DNA from: Muribaculaceae bacterium
GTDB taxonomy: Bacteria; Bacteroidota; Bacteroidia; Bacteroidales; Muribaculaceae
DNA: 20,733 nucleotides
Assembly: GCA_017545095.1 (NCBI GenBank)
Contig: JAFYCU010000082.1
Span: 1 to 20,733 of the forward strand
Reading direction: 5' to 3'
Shown here: positions 1-6,793 of the stretch, piece after piece
Layout of the letters: every line of letters starts with the position of its first letter
Numbering within the stretch: the stretch's first letter is position 1
The notes under the pieces: model-generated
Told to the model about the DNA's origin: nothing
Databases searched by the model: none
Seen by the model: the letters and a program-made list of their open reading frames with translations, nothing else
Translations under genes and position numbers: made by a program

Positions 1-178
1 CATCAGCCGCACCATGGTGCGGCTCTACTGTGCTTGCGCCTTTCTTGCGTTAGCCAGCTTGGTTCTTGGTTCTCGGTTCTCGGTTCGGCCATCAGCCGCA
101 CCATGGTGCGGCTCTACTGTGCTTGCGCCTTACTTGCGTTAGCCAGCTTGGTTCTTGGTTCTCGGTTCTCGGTTCTCC
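1..178. repeat. Two-copy 89-bp tandem repeat (first copy possibly cut by window edge)
   Basis: Bases 1-86 recur at 90-175 with a single mismatch (T43 versus A132), giving a period of 89. Each copy opens with a perfect 18-nt palindrome (6-23 and 95-112, GCCGCACC centred on CCATGG) and ends in an array of the 7-mer TTCTYGG (63-86 and 152-177). The array ends a few bases before the trmB stop codon, so on the trmB strand it is the immediate 3' untranslated region. I see no coding signal here; open frames across it are low-complexity artefacts. The repeat may continue left of the window. Confidence 0.9.
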
Positions 179-183
179 TTATA

Positions 184-927
184 TCAATTATTCTGTCTTG
201 CTCCCCGGTTGTAGCTGCGGTAGGTGTCGGGTTCGATGTCGATGTCGGGTTCGACGAGGGGCACATCGTGGGGCAAATGGAACTTGAGGTATTTGATGGT
301 GAGTCCGCGGCTCAGCCATTGGCGCTCGTAGTAGGTCTTGATTTCCAGGATGTCATCGGCCAAGCCGCTGGCGTAGAGGTCGCTCGTGTCCACCTCCACG
401 GGCAGGTGGTTTTCCTGCACCAATGCGTGGGTGTAGGTGTAGAGGAAGGGGCTATCGGTTTTCAGATGCACGATGCCGCCGGGTTGCAGCACGCGCCGGT
501 AGCTGTCCAAAAAACGGGTGCTGGTGAGCCGCTTGTTCACCTTCTTCATCTGCGGGTCGGGGAAGGTGATCCAAATCTCGGCCACCTCGCCCGGGGCAAA
601 CAGACGCTCAATCAGCTCGATGCTGGTGCGCAGGAAGGCCACGTTGGTGAGTCCTTCGGCAACCACTTGCTTGGCGCCGGTCCACATGCGGGCTCCCTTG
701 ATGTCGATGCCGATGAAGTTCTTGTCGGGGAAGCGTTTGCCCAGTCCCACGGCATATTCGCCCTTGCCGCAGCCCAGCTCCAGCACGATGGGGTGGAGGT
801 TGTGGAAGCAGTCCTCGTGCCACCGGCCTCGCAGCGGGCAGCCCGCTAATAAAGCCGAAAATGGAAACTGGTACACGCAGTCCATAGTTTCCATTTCGGC
901 GAATTTCTTCAGTTTGTTTTTTCCCAT
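184..927 (-). CDS. trmB: tRNA (guanine-N7-)-methyltransferase TrmB
   Basis: 247 aa. It transfers a methyl group from S-adenosylmethionine to N7 of guanine 46 in tRNA, in the cytoplasm. The SAM-binding motif [12 protein letters not shown], is at about residues 48-58, and the acidic-strand segment [15 protein letters not shown] follows at 71-85. The family hallmark FPDPQMKK (122-129) precedes NKRLTS, and the conserved HLKTDS is at 154-159. The start MGKNKLKKF is the one shared by Bacteroidota TrmB proteins. The stretch before motif I (about residues 21-40) looks somewhat divergent. The gene follows the LRR gene at 1003-3012 on the same strand. A long hairpin lies between them, and there is no recognisable -7 box, so it may be cotranscribed or separated by that hairpin. 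The stop codon abuts a 7-mer repeat array. Confidence 0.93.
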   Translation of the reverse strand: MGKNKLKKFAEMETMDCVYQFPFSALLAGCPLRGRWHEDCFHNLHPIVLELGCGKGEYAVGLGKRFPDKNFIGIDIKGARMWTGAKQVVAEGLTNVAFLRTSIELIERLFAPGEVAEIWITFPDPQMKKVNKRLTSTRFLDSYRRVLQPGGIVHLKTDSPFLYTYTHALVQENHLPVEVDTSDLYASGLADDILEIKTYYERQWLSRGLTIKYLKFHLPHDVPLVEPDIDIEPDTYRSYNRGARQNN

Positions 928-941
928 ATATGAAGATGCAA

Positions 942-987
942 GATGCCTGATTCGTGATGCACGATGTGCTCAACCGAATCAGGCATC
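942..987 (-). terminator. Long hairpin between LRR gene and trmB (possible terminator or 5' element)
   Basis: A perfect 13-bp stem (942-954 pairing with 975-987, GATGCCTGATTCG) encloses a 20-nt loop. The loop itself contains a small GCAC/GTGC stem. On the minus strand it lies 16 nt after the stop of the LRR gene and 15 nt before the trmB start. No U-tract follows, so simple intrinsic termination is uncertain. It could instead stabilise the 3' end of the upstream message or affect trmB translation. Confidence 0.5.
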
Positions 988-1002
988 ATAATCGTGTAAT
1001 CG

Positions 1003-3012
1003 TTACTTGATAACCACTTTGTATGTGCTGCCGGCGAGCCGCACGACATAGAAGCCCGGCTCGATGCCGTCGTAGGCGTTGCGTCCCTGCATCACGGCCA
1101 GGGTGGTGCTGGTGCCGTTCATGGCCACCAGCTGAGCCTGTGCGGCCTCGTCGCTTTCGATGAAGAGCGTGCTGCCCTCGGCCCATGCGCGGCAGTTGAT
1201 GGCTTTCACATCGCTCACGGCGGTCACGGTGTTCACTTGTGCGTAGCTGTTGTCGCAGTGGTGCACGGTGCTTGTGGCGGTGCCCAGCACCACGTTCTCG
1301 ATACCGATTTGCGAGCCGTTGACAAGTGCCTCGTCGGCCTCGACGGTGAGCCAGAGCACGGCATCGTCCTCGGCCTCGCCCAGGTTCTTGCCTTGCAACG
1401 AGTAGCAGGCGATGCGCACCACGCCATCGCTCACCGAGCTGGCCACCAGGTGACTGGCGCTGCTCTCGGTGGTGGCAATGCCGTCGCTGGCAACACGCAG
1501 ACCCTCGGGGAGCATGATGTCGCATTGCATGGCGGTGTAGGCCGTGAGATGGCTCAGCTTCACTGCCACCGTGCGCGACTCACCGCTGGCGATGGTGAGG
1601 TCGTCGATGGTGAGCAGGTCGTGGGTGTCGGGCACGGCGGGTGCTGCTTCTGGGTCGATGCGGCGCAGAATCACGTTGATCACATAGTTCACGTCGTCGA
1701 TATCGACCACGCCGTTGCCGTCGGTGTCGGCACCCTCGAAGAAGAACTCTTCTTGGCTGGGCTTGTTGAGCATGAAGTTGATGATGGCGTTCACATCGCC
1801 AATGTCGACGGCTCCGTCGTTGTTGGCATCGCCGCGCAGGATGCCCGGCTGCACATCAAATTCTTTCCACTGCTCGGCAGCTTTGTAGCTGTTGAGGCTG
1901 GAGTTTGGCACCATGAGCTTGACGGTCGATTGCGTGACTCCTTTCCACACCTGCTCGCCCAGGGCGGGCACCACGGCGGCCTTGCTGTTGATGCGAGTCA
2001 GCCCCGTCATGCCGGCCATGGCCTGCGTGCCGATGTAGGTGGTGGTGCTGGGCACGACGATGTTGGTGAGCGCGCTGGCGTTGTAGAGAGCGTATTCACC
2101 CACGCTGTCGATGCTCAGACTGCTCAGGTCGAGGGTGCCAAGCTGGTTCGCCCCGGCAAAGGTGTAGGGGGCGATGGCTTCCAAATCCTTGGGCATGGTC
2201 ACCGATGTCACCTTCGTGTAGAGCATGGCACCGCGACCCAGCTGTGTGACACTGGTGGGGAATTTCACCGTGCTGAGCTGCGCCGACTTCACAAAAGCAA
2301 AGTCGCCCACTGCGTTGAGCTTGCCGTGGCCGGTGAGGTCGAGCGTTTTCAGTCCTGTTCCGGCAAATGCGCGTGCGCCTACGGTGGCTAACTGGGCACC
2401 CAGGGTCACCGTAGTGAGTGCCGAGCAACCCATGAATGCCTCGTCGCCAATGCGCAGCGTGGTGGAGCCGTTGCTGGTGGCCTTCACGGTTTTCAAGGCT
2501 GTGCAACGCAGGAAAGCACCGCCGCCCAGCGTCTGCAACGATGCCGGCAGGGTGACGTTGACGAGAGCCAGACAGCCGGCAAAGGCATGGTCGCCGATGG
2601 CTGTGAGGGCATTGCCCATCGTCACCGTGGTCAGGGTCTTGCAGCCTGCAAAGGCTCCGGCCTCGATGCTGGTGGCACTGGTGGGAAGGGTGACCTGGCG
2701 CAACGACTGATGGTCGGCAAGGGCCATCAGGGGAATGGCATTGCCCGGATAGATGTACTGGTTGCCAAACAGGGGCGTGGTGCTTTGATAAGCCGCAATG
2801 GTCACGTTCTGCAGGTCCAGGGTCTGCAAAGCCGTGAAGTTGTCGGCCAGATAGCGAAAGTCGCGGGCATCGATGCTACCGCTCACGGTGAGCGAGGTCT
2901 CGTTGACATTCGTGGCCACCTGGTGCAGTCCGCCAGGCGTCGATGTCACAGTAGCGGCATGCACTGCGCACAGGCTTGCCGACAGAATGGCTATCAAGAT
3001 GAACTTACGCAT
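1003..3012 (-). CDS. Secreted BspA-type LRR protein with dockerin-like, cohesin-like and T9SS C-terminal modules
   Basis: 669 aa. Signal peptide at residues 1-19 (MRKFILIAILSASLCAVHA). Residues about 40-75 form a capping region ending in TLDLQN. BspA/LRR_5 repeats run from about 100 to 375, with repeated I-G-x-x-A-F-x-G-C-x-x-L cores. A dockerin-like pair of calcium loops follows: 394-415 (D395, N397, D399, D403) and 427-450 (D429, D431, N433, D437). A cohesin-like beta domain spans about 466-592, with LPEGL at 501-505. The last 70 residues end in GFYVVRLAGSTYKVVIK, matching the final strands of a T9SS type-A sorting domain. It should therefore be exported to the periplasm, crossed by T9SS and displayed at the surface. 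BspA proteins often bind host or bacterial surfaces; the ligand here is unknown. It is a clear paralogue of the gene at 3150-5225 and the third gene of the apparent cluster. Confidence 0.85.
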   Translation of the reverse strand: MRKFILIAILSASLCAVHAATVTSTPGGLHQVATNVNETSLTVSGSIDARDFRYLADNFTALQTLDLQNVTIAAYQSTTPLFGNQYIYPGNAIPLMALADHQSLRQVTLPTSATSIEAGAFAGCKTLTTVTMGNALTAIGDHAFAGCLALVNVTLPASLQTLGGGAFLRCTALKTVKATSNGSTTLRIGDEAFMGCSALTTVTLGAQLATVGARAFAGTGLKTLDLTGHGKLNAVGDFAFVKSAQLSTVKFPTSVTQLGRGAMLYTKVTSVTMPKDLEAIAPYTFAGANQLGTLDLSSLSIDSVGEYALYNASALTNIVVPSTTTYIGTQAMAGMTGLTRINSKAAVVPALGEQVWKGVTQSTVKLMVPNSSLNSYKAAEQWKEFDVQPGILRGDANNDGAVDIGDVNAIINFMLNKPSQEEFFFEGADTDGNGVVDIDDVNYVINVILRRIDPEAAPAVPDTHDLLTIDDLTIASGESRTVAVKLSHLTAYTAMQCDIMLPEGLRVASDGIATTESSASHLVASSVSDGVVRIACYSLQGKNLGEAEDDAVLWLTVEADEALVNGSQIGIENVVLGTATSTVHHCDNSYAQVNTVTAVSDVKAINCRAWAEGSTLFIESDEAAQAQLVAMNGTSTTLAVMQGRNAYDGIEPGFYVVRLAGSTYKVVIK

Positions 3013-3149
3013 ATGTTTTCGTTTTTTTAGATGAATGTGCTGTAGATTGAAATGGCGAATGGTTGTTCTTGGTTTATATAGTAAAACGTGGAACTTCCGT
3101 CTTTATTATATCGCTTGTCAAGTTTTGTGGCGGTCTTGTTTCGTGTGCA

Positions 3150-5225
3150 TTACTTCACCACCACCTTGTGGCTGTGTCCGGCAATCACCACCACATAGAC
3201 GCCTGATGCTGCGTCCACCATGGTGCGTCCGCGCTCGATGTTCACCTCGCGCACGGTGCCGTTCACGGCCACCACCTGCGCCATACCCGTTGCATTGCTC
3301 TCGATCACAATCTGTCCCTGCTCGCCCCAAGCCTTGCTGTGCACAGCGGCCAGGTCATCGACTCCCGTCACGTTGTCGATTGCCGACAAGCTCGGGCTGG
3401 CGGCGTAGTCGCTCTCCAGATCGGCAAAGATGATGTTCTCCATCACAATCACGTTGCCATAGGTCTGCTGCGCGGCTTGCACGTCAAGCTCGATGATATG
3501 GCCTTCGCCAGCGGCGATGGGGGCGTTGTCGACCGAGTAGGCCACGATGCGGTAGCCGCCTTCCTCGCGCTCGCCCATGGTGCGCATATGATTGCTCAAG
3601 CGACCGTCTAATCTGCAATCGCTCAGCGTCATTCCTTCGGGAAGCACAAGGTCGAACTGGAGGGCATTGTAGGTGCGTGTGCTCGACAGGTTCACGGCGA
3701 TGGTAGACGATGCTCCTGGGGCAATCACCAGATCGGGCATCTGAAGCTCATCATCGGTGTAGGGGATTGAGTTAGGCATCCTGCCCGAGCCATGCACGGC
3801 TCGCACAATGTCGTAACGCTCGTCGAGAATCAGGTCGGCCAGGCCGGTGATGTCGCGCACGTTGATCACTTTGTCGGCCAGCACGTCGGCGGCGGGGAAC
3901 ACAAACACGCTCGGCTCACGCTCCATGATGTAGTCGACCGTGGTGGTGATGTCGCGCACGTTGATGCGGGTGTCGCTGTTCACATCGCCCAGCAGGTAGT
4001 CGTGCAGGATGTGGAACTCGCGCCACTGGTCGGCCTCGGCAAACAGGTCGCTCACCTCGTTGTCGCGGTGGGTGTCGAGATTCACCAGCGGCTGGTTCAC
4101 GCAGGCCCACACGCTGTCGCCCAGACGGGCCACATCGCCCAGCACGTCGAGGCGTTGCAGCCCCGTCATGCCGGCCATGGCCTTGGTGCCAATATAGGTG
4201 ATTGTGGATGGCAGGGTGAAGATGATGGATGTGGAGTCGCCATAGAAAGCATAGGCTCCGATTTGCTCGGTGCCTTCGCCCAGCAGCTCGCTGAAGTCGG
4301 CGGCATGATTGCCGGCAAAAGCGTAGTCGGGTATGCGCACCAGCGAGGGGATGCTGGCTTGCGTGAGTTGGGTGGCGTAGTACAAGGCGCCCTCGCCCAG
4401 CGTGGTCACCGTCGATGGCACGTCGAGCGTCTGGATGGGGGTGTTGGCAAAGGCCCAAGCACCCAGGGTGGTGAGCTGCGGCATGCCGCCAAGGTCGATT
4501 TGCTTCAGCCCCGACAGGGAGAAAGCCTCACGACCAATGCTGGCCACCGCGCAAGGCTCGCTCAGGGTCACACCCTCGAGCAGGGTGCAGCCGGCAAAGG
4601 CTCCATCGCCAATGGTGGTGACCTCGCTGCCCAGGGTCACGTCGCTGAGCATCGTGGTACGCTTGAACGCCTCGTTGCCAATCACCGCACTGTGGAGCAC
4701 GGCCTGTTGCAGTTGCTCGCAACCGGCAAAAGCCCCCTCGCCCACAAGTGTCACCGTGGCGGGTACCTCTACGGCAGTGAGGGCCGAGCCGCTGAACGCA
4801 TATGCGCCGATGCTGGTCAAAGTGGTCGGGAAACTGATGGTGGTCAGCTGGGCGCAACCGGCCAGGGCGGCCTGACCAATGCCCGTGAGGGTGGTTGGCA
4901 AGGTCACCTGACTCACGGCACTGCCCATGAGCGCACACTGCGGCAGCACGCCGGCGGGGTAGGTGGTCACCGAGCTGAGCAGCGCACCATCGCTGTCGTC
5001 GTAGGCTTCAATCACGGCATTGCTCAGGTCGAGCGTTGTGAGCGCGGGCATGGAGTCGACCATGAATCTGAAATCACGCGCATCCAGACTGCCGCTCACG
5101 GTGAGTGTGCTGGCGGTCAGGTCGGTCACATCGGTGTGCAGCGCTCCAGCGGTGGTCGACACCTCGAGGGCCGATGACTGAAGCGACAGGATGGCCGCGC
5201 AGGCCAAAATCAAGTGGTTTCGCAT
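3150..5225 (-). CDS. Secreted BspA-type LRR protein, paralogue of the downstream gene, with partly degenerate dockerin
   Basis: 691 aa from the ATG at 5225. An in-frame ATG at 5255 would add ten residues before the hydrophobic signal (MRNHLILACAAILSLQSSA), so 5225 is preferred. Domain order is the same as in the gene at 1003-3012: cap with TLTVSGSLDARDFRF at about 40-54, LRR_5 repeats about 100-370, dockerin-like 413-467, cohesin-like about 495-605 (LPEGM at 528-532), and a T9SS-type tail ending VYVVVIAGHSHKVVVK. The first dockerin loop keeps D414, N416 and D418. The second reads D447-VLA-D451, with the usual Asn and Gly positions lost, so calcium binding by that half is doubtful. The gene begins 52 nt after the stop of the cohesin-like gene. 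A 137-nt AT-rich gap separates it from the next paralogue, where I see no clear promoter or terminator. The cell-surface location follows from the sorting domain; the ligand is unknown. Confidence 0.82.
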   Translation of the reverse strand: MRNHLILACAAILSLQSSALEVSTTAGALHTDVTDLTASTLTVSGSLDARDFRFMVDSMPALTTLDLSNAVIEAYDDSDGALLSSVTTYPAGVLPQCALMGSAVSQVTLPTTLTGIGQAALAGCAQLTTISFPTTLTSIGAYAFSGSALTAVEVPATVTLVGEGAFAGCEQLQQAVLHSAVIGNEAFKRTTMLSDVTLGSEVTTIGDGAFAGCTLLEGVTLSEPCAVASIGREAFSLSGLKQIDLGGMPQLTTLGAWAFANTPIQTLDVPSTVTTLGEGALYYATQLTQASIPSLVRIPDYAFAGNHAADFSELLGEGTEQIGAYAFYGDSTSIIFTLPSTITYIGTKAMAGMTGLQRLDVLGDVARLGDSVWACVNQPLVNLDTHRDNEVSDLFAEADQWREFHILHDYLLGDVNSDTRINVRDITTTVDYIMEREPSVFVFPAADVLADKVINVRDITGLADLILDERYDIVRAVHGSGRMPNSIPYTDDELQMPDLVIAPGASSTIAVNLSSTRTYNALQFDLVLPEGMTLSDCRLDGRLSNHMRTMGEREEGGYRIVAYSVDNAPIAAGEGHIIELDVQAAQQTYGNVIVMENIIFADLESDYAASPSLSAIDNVTGVDDLAAVHSKAWGEQGQIVIESNATGMAQVVAVNGTVREVNIERGRTMVDAASGVYVVVIAGHSHKVVVK

Positions 5226-5277
5226 TGTTCTTTTTGCGTTAGGGGGGATAGACAAAGTGGGCGGTGAAAATTATAAA

Positions 5278-5775
5278 TCAATTAGCGGGCACAGCCACAT
5301 ACACCTCGCTGGTGCTGGTGCCCATCTCCACGATGGCCTCGCCATCGGCATCTTCCATGATGATGTCTTGCAGGGTGATGGTGCCCGACTTGGAAAAACT
5401 GTCGCTGGCAGTCACCGTCAGCTCCATGAGCGGGCCGTCGGTGCCTGCAAACACGGCATTGTCGGTCGAGAAGGCTATCACTCGATAGCCACGGCTGGTG
5501 AGACGGCCGCTCACGGCATGGCCGGCCTCGCGGTCGGTGAGGCGCGTTTGCTCGGCTGCCAGTGTCAACCCTTCGGGCAGTTTCACAAGCATGTCGACAG
5601 CACGCACATCCACATCGTTTTGCATATATAGCTCCACTACTTTGGTCTCGCCGGGATGGATGGCAAAACTTTTGATATACAGCTTGTTTGCTCCAATGGC
5701 AGTGCATGTCACAGTAGCCATAACGGCAAGGAGCAGGGTGCGCAAAATGTTCATTTTCATGTCGTTTTTATTCAT
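5278..5775 (-). CDS. Small secreted protein made of one cohesin-like domain
   Basis: 165 aa. A basic, hydrophobic N-terminus (residues 1-28, to about TCTAIGA) looks like a signal peptide; in-frame ATGs at 5760 and 5754 are alternative starts. The rest (about 30-150) aligns with the cohesin-like modules of the two LRR proteins downstream. Shared features are the opening F-A-I-x-P-G-E, the LPEGL motif, the central GYRVIAFSTDNA (compare GYRIVAYSVDNA in the neighbour) and the closing strand ITLQDIIMEDADG. It has no LRRs, no dockerin and no sorting tail, so it is probably periplasmic, or surface-retained only through a partner. It is the first gene of the cluster, behind a -7 box. I infer that it could bind the dockerin-like modules of its neighbours; it may equally be a remnant of a third LRR paralogue. 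Confidence 0.7.
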   Translation of the reverse strand: MNKNDMKMNILRTLLLAVMATVTCTAIGANKLYIKSFAIHPGETKVVELYMQNDVDVRAVDMLVKLPEGLTLAAEQTRLTDREAGHAVSGRLTSRGYRVIAFSTDNAVFAGTDGPLMELTVTASDSFSKSGTITLQDIIMEDADGEAIVEMGTSTSEVYVAVPAN

Positions 5776-5826
5776 TTGGGTGCCATATGCTTAGGCCGCA
5801 ATAAGGCACAGTTCACTTTTAATTTG

Positions 5827-5834
5827 CAAAGTTA
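5827..5834 (-). promoter_or_regulatory. Candidate Bacteroidota -7 box for the cohesin/LRR cluster
   Basis: On the minus strand this reads TAACTTTG, an exact match to the TAnnTTTG -7 element, 52 nt upstream of the first start codon at 5775. The -33 region is GT-rich but has no clean TTG, so the call rests on the -7 box and its placement. Confidence 0.5.
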
Positions 5835-5879
5835 ATAAAGAAATCGTCCACCACACACATTTAAGTCATTAAAAATCAT

Positions 5880-5918
5880 AAAAAACGATGGCATCAGCAA
5901 TTGATGCTGATGCCATCG
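5880..5918 (-). terminator. Intrinsic terminator of the rplU-rpmA operon
   Basis: A perfect 14-bp stem (5886-5899 with 5905-5918) with a 5-nt loop. On the minus strand it is followed by six U residues (5885-5880) and a further U-rich stretch. It lies 57 nt past the rpmA stop codon. Confidence 0.93.
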
Positions 5919-5975
5919 TGGGATGGTTGATGGCCTGTTGCCGTACGGCGAGGCCTGATACTCTTGCTTGGGGGC

Positions 5976-6245
5976 TTAGTTTTGCTCGCCTTCGGCGGCG
6001 GTCACCACGTTGATATAGGTGTGACCGGCACGTTTCTTGAACTCCACGATACCGTCGACCAGTGCATAGAGCGTGTGGTCGCGGCCCATGCCCACGTTCA
6101 GGCCCGGACGATGCACCGTGCCGCGCTGGCGGCGGATGATGTTGCCGGCCTTGGCAAACTGACCTCCATAAATCTTGACGCCGAGTCGCTTGCTTTCGCT
6201 GTCGCGACCGTTCTTGGAGCTACCTACACCTTTTTTGTGTGCCAT
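5976..6245 (-). CDS. rpmA: 50S ribosomal protein L27
   Basis: 89 aa. A small basic protein of the large ribosomal subunit; its N-terminal tail reaches toward the peptidyl transferase centre. The sequence starts [22 protein letters not shown] and keeps the family core QRGTVHRPG and [16 protein letters not shown]. The N-terminus begins directly at the mature MAHKK form, with no Firmicutes-type cleaved extension. It lies 21 nt downstream of rplU on the same strand, which is the usual bacterial order, and is followed by a strong terminator. Confidence 0.98.
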   Translation of the reverse strand: MAHKKGVGSSKNGRDSESKRLGVKIYGGQFAKAGNIIRRQRGTVHRPGLNVGMGRDHTLYALVDGIVEFKKRAGHTYINVVTAAEGEQN

Positions 6246-6266
6246 AATCGTTGATTTTTACGGGGG

Positions 6267-6587
6267 TTAAGCAATTACTTCTTTCACTTTCAGCAGGGTG
6301 AACATCTGGCGGTGACCATTCAAGCGGCGATAGCCTTTGCGGCGTTTCTTCTTGAACACAATCACGTGCTCACCTTTCACCAGCGGGGTCTGAACCTCGC
6401 ATACAACCTTGGCACCTTCCACGGCAGGTGCACCCACTGTCACAGCGCCGTCGGCATCCACGAGCAGAACCTTGTCGAACTCCACGTTGTCGCCCTCGTT
6501 CTTCTCGTCGCCGAGATAGTGGACATACAGCTTTTTGCCAGCCTCGGCACGGAACTGTTGTCCCTGAATCTCTACAATTGCGTACAT
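6267..6587 (-). CDS. rplU: 50S ribosomal protein L21
   Basis: 106 aa. A 23S rRNA-binding protein of the large subunit. The start [20 protein letters not shown] is typical of the family, as is the C-terminal basic segment [24 protein letters not shown], which holds the conserved K-R-R-K-x-Y-R-R-x-x-G-H-R-Q. It is the first gene of the rplU-rpmA operon. A Bacteroidota-type promoter lies upstream, giving an untranslated leader of roughly 80 nt. I cannot assign a known leader structure to that stretch. Confidence 0.98.
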   Translation of the reverse strand: MYAIVEIQGQQFRAEAGKKLYVHYLGDEKNEGDNVEFDKVLLVDADGAVTVGAPAVEGAKVVCEVQTPLVKGEHVIVFKKKRRKGYRRLNGHRQMFTLLKVKEVIA

Positions 6588-6674
6588 TTAATTAATTGTA
6601 TATCAAGTGAATCCGTACGGCGGCGCAGGCATCACCAGCGCGCTTATTCGTGCCTTTCGGAAAATTTGCGACTG

Positions 6675-6704
6675 CAAAGGTACACATTTTCTGCGAACTG
6701 GCAA
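6675..6704 (-). promoter_or_regulatory. Promoter of rplU-rpmA
   Basis: On the minus strand a -33 TTG (6704-6702) is followed, after 19 nt, by TACCTTTG (6682-6675), which fits the Bacteroidota TAnnTTTG -7 element exactly. Transcription would start about 80 nt before the rplU start codon. Confidence 0.75.
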
Positions 6705-6725
6705 TGATTTTCCACCAAAATCTTT

Positions 6726-6769
6726 CAAAAAAAATCTGAGCCAAGTCCATGGTGGGGCTTGGCTCAGAT
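6726..6769 (-). terminator. Intrinsic terminator after the C25 peptidase operon
   Basis: A perfect 12-bp stem (6734-6745 with 6758-6769) with a 12-nt loop, followed on the minus strand by eight U residues (6734-6727). It lies 25 nt past the stop codon of the peptidase gene at 6794 and ends the transcript before the rplU promoter. Confidence 0.92.
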
Positions 6770-6793
6770 GTGATGATGGTGTGTGAGGGTGGA

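Noticed and set aside
1..178. CRISPR array
   Set aside because: Only two copies of an 89-bp unit with no unique spacers, and no cas genes in the window.
34..849. Plus-strand open frame of 271 codons starting in the tandem repeat
   Set aside because: Antisense to trmB, and its N-terminus is just the translated repeat.
3013..3149. E. coli-like TTGACA and TATAAT boxes on the minus strand in the AT-rich gap between the LRR genes
   Set aside because: The two boxes are only 5 nt apart, and Bacteroidota use a different promoter consensus. No TAnnTTTG box is present, so I did not call a promoter.
3792..5177. Plus-strand open frame of 461 codons antisense to an LRR gene
   Set aside because: A mirror of the LRR repeat composition; no independent protein features.
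5827..6793. Attachment site or mobile-element boundary around the ribosomal protein operon
   Set aside because: The inverted repeats here are terminator stems with U-tracts. No integrase, transposase or direct repeats were found.
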